Assembly: GCA_947179485.1 (NCBI GenBank)
Contig: OX359246.1
Location: 22,320,001-22,384,000 of the forward strand
Length of the DNA: 64,000 nucleotides
Source: Allacma fusca
Lineage: Eukaryota; Arthropoda; Collembola; Symphypleona; Sminthuridae
Direction: 5' to 3'
Below the pieces are notes generated by a model, which did not search any database, was not told where the DNA came from, and saw only the letters and a program-made list of their open reading frames with translations. Each line of letters starts with the position of its first letter. Position 1 is the stretch's first letter. Below, one piece after another: positions 30,350 through 40,285 of this stretch. The translations under genes were made by a program, and so were the position numbers.

Positions 30350-30811
30350 CTTCTTAAAACTTATGCCAAATTTTAACTTAAACCGTTTCCTAAAATTTTG
30401 CCTTGTATGCCTATGCTTATGTAACCCTAATTGTTAAACTTAATTTGCCAATTGGTGATGATAACTTGGAGAGAAAAAAATTTTTCTGTGCTTATAACCT
30501 AAGTGTTCAATCCCTGAACATCCCTAACCTTAGCTGTGAATCGTCTTAAAACTTAATCCCTGTAATTTTAACGTTTCTAATGAGTACCTCCTGGTGTTAC
30601 CACCTGAATTTCCTTAAAACCTAAACTTTCTAATCTTAATTTCCTTTAAAACTTAATCCTTTTAAACCTAGACTGTCGTAAACTTAATTTCCTTAAGACT
30701 TAATGTCCTTTAAACTTAAACTTCTCTAAACTTAGTCTCCTTAACCCTATCCTCCTTAAAACTTAATGCCCTTAATCGTACTCACCTTAAAACTTAACCC
30801 TCTTAAACTTA
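30350..30811 (-). repeat. Degenerate ATTAAGTTTTAAGG array in leader
   Basis: The plus-strand core CCTTAAAACTTAAT recurs in about 15 degenerate copies over roughly 460 nt, directly upstream of gag; clear copies are near 30353, 30544, 30646, 30755 and 30785. Spacing is irregular. Function unknown. Confidence 0.7.
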
Positions 30812-30873
30812 CTTATTTGCAATGGCTAGTTGCGTCTAACTCCTTAAACTATCAGTCTTTTAGTCAATCAACA

Positions 30874-32634
30874 CTCCTCACATTCGGGCCGGTGTTGCCT
30901 AAATTCCCTAAATACTCCTGTAATGATTCCCAGAATTAATAAGGACTGTATTCCTCGCTACTAATTACCCTTCTGTCCCAAAGGATATGTTTCGCGTCCT
31001 AATTCGTACCTAAGAACTTCCTTGAACCGATCCTACCATCAGCAAGGCTTGTATCTGCTGTAGACAGCAAAAACTGAAAGCACCAGAATTTACTGAATTC
31101 CTATCCCTATAACCAACTCTCAAAAACCATGAGCCTGTGGTTTCTTATGCCAATTCTCTCTACTCTAGCAAAATCCTTCGAGAATGGCTAATCTTATGAT
31201 GCACTCAAAACCATGAGTCATCTATGGAAGAAGTAATAAATATGAAAGTCCCTATGTATGGCCATAGCTGGAAACCGCATACATAGATTTTAAAGTGAAC
31301 ATCCGTGCTTTGGAATGTCCCCTGTTATCCTATCCACTAAACCATGGACCTCCTTACTAGTAATAGTCATTGCTGTTACCTATCCGCTAGCTCGGGCACA
31401 TTACAAACATATACCTATATCGGTGCGTCAATCATAGCCTCTCCGATTACCTCTAGTAGGTCACAGGCTTATCGGTACTTTTGTCGGCACTCCATCCGAT
31501 CACCTCCGTGCTTGGAATGACTCGAACCCTACTAAACCATAAGGTCCCTCATAATCTTCCTAGCCTCTCGGATTCTACGTGTACTAAAACTTATACACAA
31601 CAATGATTCCGCTCACATTTCGGCCCTTGAATCCCTAAACTACGTAGATGAGAATTTTCTTATATGTATGCTTATGTACTATGCCAATATGTCCACGCTC
31701 AATGTACCTCGGCCCTTTGGACTAAATTTTGTTCAAGCCTTAATTAAACTGTCCTAATCACCTCGGCGCTCATATTCGGCCCTTCCGAACAAATTTTGTT
31801 CACCTTACATACTATAATCTTTAGATGGTCTGATCTACCTATGCTCTCTAACTGAGCTATATAGGTTTTGATTTGCAAAATGACTAACTGAATTCTGATA
31901 TGCTCCGTGCTCACATTCGGCCTTCCGGATTGACTTTTGAAATCCTAATATTTGCCAAAACCATGACAAATTATGTCCTAATTACCCAGCGCACAAAACG
32001 GCATTTCTGGTAGAGATGGAAAGATGGAAGAAGAAAAGAAGTTGTGTGAAAAGTTTATGATAGATCCTATTGTTACCCGTGTAAACCTACACGTCAGGTA
32101 AAGAAAGTAATTTTCAGCGAAAGGGTTTTAATTGGGTTTTGCCACCTTGCCATGGGGCTCTTAATTACGTAATTTGGAGATAAAGACTTTAAAGGCATTT
32201 GCGCTCAGTAACGGCCCTTCAAATGTACTTATACTAGAAGGAGAAAGATGTAGAGAAGGAAGAGAGTGAAAGATTATTTTCGAGTTATTTACTGAAAAGA
32301 TAGATCGTATTTTGCTTTAAACTAAGCTTGGAAAGTGAATTTTGAGAGTCTTGTAGCAATAAAAAAAAATGTCCGAATTTAATGAAAGATTTTAATTATG
32401 TTTTGGGTTCCTATCCCCTAGCCTGGGGTTTCCCAAAACTTTGAAAAGTAATTTGAAGAGTTAAAAGAATTTCAATGCTCAAAAAAACGGCCTTTTTGAA
32501 ATTAAGAACTTAAAACTTACGAAGAGAAAGATTGCTATTATACTGCGCTCAATTAACGTCGGCCCTTCAGCCGGAATAGTACCCTTTACAATACGAACAC
32601 TGTTTATGCCTCCGCTCACAACGGCACTTAAGGC
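30874..32634 (-). repeat. Ten dispersed copies of a GAAGGGCCG...TGAGC motif
   Basis: On the plus strand, GCTCA followed within about 2-12 nt by CGGCCCTTC or a close variant occurs near 30874, 31609, 31694, 31764, 31904, 31987, 32201, 32474, 32544 and 32612. The motif halves are far better kept than the sequence between the copies, which suggests a selected RNA or DNA element. Confidence 0.7.
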
Positions 32635-33267
32635 GTCTAAAAAGATAGGAGAAGACTTATTTTACTGGAAGAAGCTAATTTTGGTGAAAATTTATTATGC
32701 ACACACACCTACTATGTACTCTGAAAACCACAAAATACATATACATATATGAGCAATTTTCTAATTTAAACATATGATTTGTACCTAAACTCTGGTTAAT
32801 TACTCCTGAATATTAGCTACGCCTCGTAACTACATGACAAAATCAATATGCTCCTAAACATGAAATTCATGAACCTTAAAGAAAAATTGTCTTACCTTAT
32901 TGGACGTCCTCTTCCCTCAATTTTCCGGTTTGGAAAGAGTCCCAATTTCACTGGTCACTTAAAATAATATTTCAGGCCTAAAAAATAGTTCTTTTTCTAG
33001 TGCCGCACTAGGACTTCTGAACTGTTATTTGAATCCGCGCGTGATGATAATGGCCAAATTTTCTTTCTTGAGGTAACATTGTTGCATGTTATGACTGCCT
33101 TTCACGAGAAGTTTCGGGTGGCCCTGGAGAGAAATGAAACATTTTCTCCTTATCGAGCCCCATACTTCCATCTCATGAATTTTTGGAAACCGCGACCGTA
33201 CTTGCTACAAAGTTGGTCTTTGTTTCAGGGTCATCCGCAGGTCCCCGACCTACGGATCCTCCGGGTC

Positions 33268-33276
33268 CTTACCAAA
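33268..33276 (-). promoter_or_regulatory. Candidate major splice donor in leader
   Basis: The sense strand reads TTTG then GTAAGGAC (GT at 33272-33271), a good match to the animal donor consensus. It lies 32 nt inside the 5' LTR, where retroviruses and errantiviruses place their env donor. Likely partners are the acceptors before ORF3, ORF4 and possibly gag. Confidence 0.5.
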
Positions 33277-33304
33277 TAAACCCGAAGGCCTGGCAGAAAC
33301 ATCA

Positions 33305-33887
33305 TGTTATGTATGGTATTACCCGGATATTGATGTTGTGTGGGTAATACTACTGTAGCCTAGGTTCGGGTGTTCCATCCCCTGAATTCCTGGAATCCGA
33401 TGTTGTTGGAAACGCATGAATAAATGGAACTAATGAATTCTGTGTGTAGTTCGTTTTTATAATTTATTGAGCCGATTTATTGTTCCTATACTGATACAAT
33501 TTACACTGAACAATTAACATTTAACACAAATAGAATTTGAAGTCTGAATCTCTTCTTCTCATGAAATCTCCCGATTTCATGTCGCCCCGCTTGCTACCTG
33601 TGGAGATCCATCCCGGAGGGAATGGACTCTAGGTGCGACTCCTCTTGATGTTGCTTGCTTGAAGTCGAGATTAGAACTTGTACTTAATCTACGTATCTTA
33701 ATCTAAATCTAATCTTATCCTATTCTTAGTTTATTGTTTATTAAATAATCTGAATCATTTCCTTTCCTTTACTTATGATTATGTTAGGTCAGCGTTTGGT
33801 CTCACGTAGCCTCTGCTTACGACCTTCTAAACTATTTGCTGACTTAGATTATGCTTATTCTACTCTATTTATAATATATCCGTAACA
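33305..33887 (-). repeat. 5' LTR of the giant retroelement
   Basis: 583 bp, read as identical to 5191-5773, starting TG and ending CA with 5-bp inverted ends TGTTA/TAACA. The sequence just inside it (TGATGTTTCTGCCAGG) does not begin with TGG, so no ordinary tRNA 3'-end primer site was identified. Confidence 0.97.
33866..33873 (-). promoter_or_regulatory. Candidate TATA box in 5' LTR
   Basis: TATAAATA on the sense strand, 14 nt from the start of the LTR. This is unusually close to the edge, so the U3 would be very short if it is used. An initiator-driven, TATA-less promoter is an alternative. Confidence 0.35.
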
Positions 33888-33891
33888 ATAT
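33888..33891. repeat. Target site duplication, right copy (ATAT)
   Basis: Matches 5187-5190. Removing the element and one copy gives a plausible empty site, ATTCGAATAT joined to GAGAAAATATG. Confidence 0.85.
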
Positions 33892-36771
33892 GAGAAAATA
33901 TGTGGGGAAGGGGTTGGGGGAGTAAGTTTGGGAGGGAAAATAATTCAGAAGGAATTCAGGGAATATTTCCCTGATGAGGATCACACACAGCACCTATACC
34001 GTCTGAGTGTGTGTGTAGTTTTATTAAAGAGAGGAAAAAGTCCTAGAGAGGTATGACTGCTGTTGGGGATGAGGATCCTCCACATCGGGAGATGAGAGGT
34101 AAACGTGACTACTTGTGTGAGGGAGTTTTAGGGAGAGAGAGAGAGTTTTCATATTTTGTGGCATAGGAGCAGCAGCATGGAGGAGAAGCAGCAGCAGCGG
34201 CCCTCCATTGCAATATACAGTTTTTGGACGTAAGGAATCAAAAATCTGTCGTCTGTCAGCCGTGAAATGAATTTGCATAACAAATTACGCTCCGCGGATC
34301 GGAATTTCACTCACACACATTTTCACACAAGCCCCAAAACTCTACCCCATGCGAGAGGCACACATGGAAGGAGGCACGGGCTGGACTGAATTAACATATG
34401 GCGTTCAAAGTCTCCTCTGTCTCCCAGCCAGCCATGAATGAAATCTCCATATGATGAGTAGGACCATTTATCTTCTTGAGCTTATCAATCTTATCGTGCA
34501 TTTCATATCAACCCTTCCATCGATTCTAACTTTATTTATTTGCAAGCTGGAAGACAGTAAGTTACTTGCTATTGTGGGGGCATACACACACACACACACA
34601 CACACATACACACACACAAGCACACAGGAACACACAACCAATAAGCCTTACCGTTTCTATGGCAGTCAATTACATACATGCGGGTGCGTATTAGGCGCGG
34701 GAAAGTCAACCAGCAAATTGTGCCCAGCACCAGCACTATTTTGCAACTTTTCCAAGACAATGGGAATTCATGACTGTAGTTCCTTGTATGGTGCCTTTAG
34801 AATATTTCCACAAAGACTACAAATCAAATTCACTGATAGTGTCGTCGCGGTAAATATGCTATTTCAGATTTTTGAACCCGCAATTCTGACAGTTTGAATT
34901 ATTCAATCTCTCTCAACTGAGTTATTTCGGAATTTTAAAAACCAACCTCTCTCAACTGAGTTATTTCGGAATTTTAAAAACCAGCCTCTCCCAACTGAGT
35001 TATTTCGGAATTTTAAAAACCAACCTCTCTCAATTGAGCTATTTCGGAATTTTAAAAACCAACCTATCTCAACTGGGCTATTTCGGAATTTTAAAAACCA
35101 AAGCTGAAGGTATGAGATTGTAAGTCGTTCAATCTCTCTTAACTGTTATTTCAGGATTTAAAAAACAAACGCCTGTTAGCTAAATTATATCGATGTTTTA
35201 ATAACAAGTCTCTCTCAACTGAGTTATTTCGGATTCTTTAAACACAATCTCTCTGAACTGAATTATTTCGGAATTTTTAAAACCACTATTACGAGTTAAA
35301 CAGAATCAATCTTTTCCAACTAGGTCTTTTCAGACTGCAACAATCTAAACATACATTACAGATGCAATTCAAGCTGTCCTTATAATTTATAATCGTACCA
35401 ATGTCCTGAGCTGAACTATTGTGTTTCCGTTTTGACGGCGTGCTCTCTACTTAAACCAGTTACTAAAAGCACGGACCTCGACCCAGATTGCCACTCCAAG
35501 TTAAGGATGCCTGTCATATAAAACACATTAAAAATCCGACTTTTCCATGGTCCCACAGTAGCCCTGTACAAGCCAGGTGTTAGTAAATGTTTGGACACCA
35601 AGATGGATTAGGAAATTAATCTCCTTCCCAAATCAGACATTGATATGATAATCAGATGCCAGATTTGAAATGAATTGGTAACAGACCCCGAATCTTAATC
35701 CAACTCCAAACTTTCAAACTTGCTCTAAAAGTAGATACATATGTACGTGGAAGGTTATTTACAGCAGGTCTCTAAGAGCACCTCTAAATTGTGACGGTGT
35801 GTGTGTGTGTGAGGCTCAGGAAACCTTGAAACCTGGAAGGATTTTGAATTGGAGGTCTCAGCGGAGCCCTTGCACTACTAGATATTTTCCCTCTGATCCG
35901 TAACGAATTTCTTTAATTCAATTGGATAAGACCCAGCATTGTTTTTGAGGATATAGGGAGGGAATGAGAAAAGTAAATTGTTTGATCTCACCCCTGGAAA
36001 CAATTCAGAGAGAGAGAGAGAGGGATGAAAAGGAGAAGGGAAAAAAAGCAAGTGATAAAATAGAATTACATGAATTTATATTTGTCACGAAATAACGAAA
36101 CAAGGGAGGAAGATGAAATTTAAAATAGGAAACGTGAGGTTTAAATCCGTTCGTATCCTTCCGGTCTAAACGGAGTCCCTACCACTCTATGGAGATTCCT
36201 CTCATGAGAGCCAAGCCCGAGTGGGAATATAACCTGAAGAAAATAATAAAGTGAAGAGCTGCTGAGTACTTGGCAAAAAGATCCTCACAACAAACATATA
36301 TTCCTCCCGTCTTTTCCCACTCCACAAAAATGTAAAAGCAACTTTACGAAACACACAGACAGACAGAGAGAGAGAGAGAGAGAGAAAGAACGAGGAGCGT
36401 AAAAAGAAGAAGCCGGAAAAGAATATAAACGTGTAAGATAATAGAATGGCATGCGAGAGCAATAATTTGAGGCGAGCCAGGAAAGTTAAACGGGAAACAG
36501 AGATGCGATTCCCAGGGGCTCACTAAAGATGCGAACGAGAAAATTCACAAGACTTCACCGTTTCCTCGTCTATCTTCCCGTCTCCTCTCCTCCTCCTCCT
36601 CTCCTTTCCTCCTCCTCTCTCATACCCCAACACCTCTCCAATTTTACACACACTTCTCATTTCCAGGAACGAAAAAGTCATTCCAGTTTTTAAAATGCCC
36701 TAAAAAATCCCATGATTTGGACCTTCACCACTCAACTCTTTCCTCCCCTCCACAAGAAATAAATATACACA
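33892..36771. other. Right flank, host DNA without recognisable genes
   Basis: No convincing exon. Contains a CA microsatellite at 34584-34618 and a 39-bp minisatellite. The short ORFs present show no domain or splice-site support. Confidence 0.6.
34906..35100. repeat. 39-bp minisatellite, five units
   Basis: The core CAACTGAGTTATTTCGG recurs with exact 39-bp spacing (AACTGAG or variants at 34915, 34954, 34993, 35032, 35071); each unit ends TTTTAAAAACCA. More diverged copies continue irregularly to about 35290. Confidence 0.95.
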
Positions 36772-37287
36772 AACATCCCTAGTGGTCGGATCGATTCAAT
36801 TTGATTCGAATTTTTCAATTTGATTCAATTTGAAGCTTGAATTGAATCGAAAAACCGATTTTCGATTCAATTTGCCCCAAAGCAATTCAATTCGATTCAA
36901 TTCACTCAGTGAATCGAATTGAATCGTAAATCGAACGATTCAATTGGGAAAATACAAAATTTTCCTTATGTTACTGGAGTGTCGTATACATATTATAAAG
37001 GGTATAGTAAAAGCTACGCTAAAATAACAAACGTTGTGGTATAAATAGAATTTGGACTTTGAATATGCGGAAAAAAAGTACCCGTGCGCAGCCGAAGCGG
37101 TTTTGATGAATTGTTTGGATTGCAATTCACATGATATGATTCGATTCAGTTCAGTACCCAAATCGAATCATTCGATTTGGTTTTGCTGCAAATCGAATCG
37201 AAATACTACTGAATCGAATTGAATCGAATCGAATCGAATCGAAAATTTCCAATTCTGAATTGAATTGGTCCGACCACTAAACATCCC
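36772..37287. mobile_element. Non-autonomous hAT-type MITE with 8-bp target duplication
   Basis: The element is 36780-37279 (500 bp), flanked by perfect 8-bp direct repeats AACATCCC at 36772-36779 and 37280-37287. Terminal inverted repeats start TAGTGGTCGGA at both ends and run into imperfect ATTCAATT-rich arms; the interior is full of GATTCGAATC-type palindromes. An 8-bp duplication with TAG/CAG-type ends fits the hAT superfamily. No transposase is encoded, so it would depend on an autonomous element elsewhere. Confidence 0.9.
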
Positions 37288-39611
37288 CAAGTACAATCAT
37301 AAACCATGCAAATCCTCCTTCCTACCTGCATACATACAAAAGTACAGTGTCCACACCCCATACAATAAACCCCCTTTAAAAATTTTCCCACAACAAGTGC
37401 AAGCGAATAACACTAGAAATCCTCATTTGACACCCATGACATTTCTCTCCTCACACAAGGTCTCTTTTCATTTTGCGGAATGAATCCTCCCTCTCACAAG
37501 GAACATGCACTGTATCCCTATGTAATTACAGACCTGAATTTTGTTTTCCTCTGTCTTCAAACCCTCACACTTTCTCTCCGCCCAACAAAGTCTCATCAGC
37601 TGGGCGGCATATGACACACGTGAAAAATTTTATCACCGGAAAGTCGCCAGACGCTCCTCTGGACCAGCTCCACAGTATACAGTATACGAGCACAATCATA
37701 GGAACCTCCATGTAATACTAAAATACTCGCCAAATCTCCCTTATTTATGGGACCGCTAAAATTTTGCACACAAAATGAAAATTGCTTCATAAAAATTAGA
37801 CTGAAATTTGAGACCGGGCCGGAATGTTCGTTAAAACGGCCCTAAAGTTCACCATAAAACTGTTAGGGACGCTTTTTGCTATAAAAATCATCCCAGAGGA
37901 TAGTTCCCATACAATGTTGCCAAATACCATGTTATTTTCCACCCGCAATTTTTCCAATCCCCAAAAGAATTTTCTCTTCTATAGAAAAAATACATATCTG
38001 GAATGATTCCAATACATTTATAATTATTAATTACATTTAATTACTCAAGGAGAAAAATTATTGCTGGAACTGACTGAACCCCTGAAAATTGTCTCCCCTA
38101 CAAAAAGTAATTCTTTCATGTGGGAATTTTCCCATAGGGAGAGTGTCTATAGTTAAAGTTTCGATTCTTAATTTAAAAATGAATGGGAAACCAATCCTGA
38201 TCCTATCCCAATGCAGTGTAGAAGCTCAAGGATTAATTACTCCTTGGACATTCTCGGTTGACTGGAATTAAATCCAGTAATTAGTTATGATTTTGGTGGA
38301 ACTGTTACTGTATGGATGGAACAAAACAGGGGACACATGATTTCATATGCCACAATTGTCTCCTTACAGGGAATATTATGCACATAATTATATAAGGGAA
38401 GGGTGGAAAGCCAGTGTTCCGAGAGATTTGTCCTGGAATTGAGGGCCAACTCGAAGGGATAATTTAATATAAACTTCAGTCCTTATACTCGGATTTAATT
38501 GTACGTACAATCATCCCAGAGGGAAATATATACAGACAATAGTACACTATATATCCCCTCCACCTTCCAAAATTAAATATAGAATAATAATTTGGGGACC
38601 GTGGAGAAATCCCTGGGGCCCCGTGTTTGCGTGTGGAGTTGACAAGCTGTCAATGTGTGGAATAATTCCGACACCTTGTCTGTAATTAAGGTTTGGAGGA
38701 GCGTCATTCATCCTCAGTGATCGGAATAATTACTGTTTCCTCACACACTGTCCGGCCAGGCATAATTGATTTACAGGGGGACTCTTACTACAGGCCCTGA
38801 TCCTTTTTACAGGGCTTAGAATAAAAATCTTCCCAAGCCCCTGTCTCTTCTCAACTTCAATAGAATTATTTCTGTACAAAATCAATCCATGAGCTCTGCA
38901 TACATATACAAACGTGCCCTATTTATAAAAAAGCTTTGCTCTCTGTAATTATACAAAAATTCTTTTTCTTACATTCTCATGTAAGACTGCTAATTTCCCT
39001 CCTAACATATTACAAGAGCAATCACATGTTGTGTACTGTCCCTGTGTATACTGTCACTGTGAGGGATTCCCTTAGTACAAGGATTTCCCCTATGTAGTGG
39101 TAGTGACAAAAATAATTCACATTCCTCTTTGAATTTCCGTCCTGACAAGGAGTGGATTTTCTATTACTAAGAGAAATTTCTCGGGTATATTAGGATAGAG
39201 GATAGCTACATACGTATAGCAAAATAGCAGGGCTGCACTGTTTTGGAACCAATTCCCAGTACAGGGTATAGTAGGAGCAATAACGTAGATTATTTTGACT
39301 GGGGCCTGAAAGGTTTATCATGATTATTATTGTGGAGCTATGGGTTGTACTACAAGCAATAATAATTATTGTACTGTCTTGAGGAGAGCCGTGAGAGGCC
39401 TTCCTGTTTTTATCCTGTTTATGGCCTCAATTTGAAAGTGTACGGAGAGTTGGAGCGGATCCAAATCCAGGTTGACAAGCTCAATTTTTTCCTCTAATCT
39501 TATCCATTTAGTTGTGAGCATGTAAATTATCCGAGTGAGCCCACAAGGCTTGACTTTCCTCCAGAGTTCCCTTCCATAAAGTTAACCTCACTCCCCATAG
39601 TCATGGCTCTG

Positions 39612-39661
<50 letters not shown>
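39612..39661. repeat. CT microsatellite, 25 units
   Basis: Uninterrupted CT for about 50 bp. Confidence 0.95.
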
Positions 39662-39665
<4 letters not shown>

Positions 39666-40260
39666 ACATCATGCTTGAGTAGTCAAGAGCAAGAAACAAA
39701 CACTAATGGAAAAACCACAACATTTGTATTGAAGTCACAACAACCGTAATACAATCTGCTCCCTGCCTCTTTTGAAACACATACTTTTGAGGTTCTTATA
39801 TATGTATGTGGTTCAGGGGCCTATGACTATGTATGTACATACATATGTGTTTGTATGAAGATCCTCATATGGAGAAACTATTACGTGAGACAAATTATAT
39901 GGGATTTGCATATATACATACACGCTCTACTACTATTTTACATACATCCTGCGAGAGTACACATCCATACACGAGAGTACATGAGGAGTACAAGCATCTG
40001 CATTTATTCCCTAACTCACACGTAGAAAACGTAGGGATTTTATTACGGATATGGAGATAGTTGTGAGCTGAGAAATCCCTCGTACCTTTTGCAATCCACA
40101 CACTCCGCCACTTCCCAGAGAGAGAGGTTTCTTCTCTCCAAGTACCTTCGAAAAGTGCGAGAATGCTTGTTATGCCCCTCGTTTGGTTTACAAACGATGG
40201 GTCTCACTACACATCAATACAGTTTCTACACATACACATACAAACACACACATATTACAT

Positions 40261-40285
40261 ACACACACACACACACACACACACT
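40261..40285. repeat. AC microsatellite
   Basis: About 12 AC units within a wider CA-rich stretch (40230-40300). Confidence 0.9.

Larger units (their letters stand above)
30226..33304 (-). other. Long 5' leader of the retroelement
   Basis: 3,079 nt between the 5' LTR and the gag ATG with no convincing sense ORF. It contains a donor-like site near the LTR, acceptor-like sites just before gag (ATTTTTCAG ending at 30258 and TTTACAG ending at 30228), and two families of short dispersed repeats listed separately. It probably includes packaging and dimerisation signals, and may be partly removed by splicing for gag translation. Confidence 0.7.
5191..33887 (-). mobile_element. Giant Ty3/gypsy-type LTR retroelement, apparently intact
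   Basis: This is a complete element of 28,697 bp, transcribed right to left. Supporting evidence is a pair of 583-bp LTRs that I read as identical, terminal TGTTA...TAACA, a 4-bp ATAT target duplication and a purine tract next to the 3' LTR. Gag with a CCHC knuckle, and Pol in the order PR-RT-RH-IN with a GPY/F module, place it in Metaviridae. Most Metaviridae are 5-12 kb, so this is far outside the usual size. The excess comes from three ORFs of about 2,200-2,400 codons each plus 2.6-3.1 kb untranslated regions. ORF3 and ORF4 are env-like by topology only. No internal stop or frameshift breaks any main ORF, and the LTR identity implies insertion too recent for mutations to accumulate, so the copy may be active. 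Confidence 0.96.

Noticed and set aside
5191-33887. Integrated RNA or DNA virus rather than a retroelement
   Set aside because: LTRs, target duplication, polypurine tract and the PR-RT-RH-IN order with GPY/F module identify a Metaviridae element.
34906-35290. Regular repeats as a CRISPR array
   Set aside because: Contiguous tandem units without spacers in a eukaryotic flank: a minisatellite.
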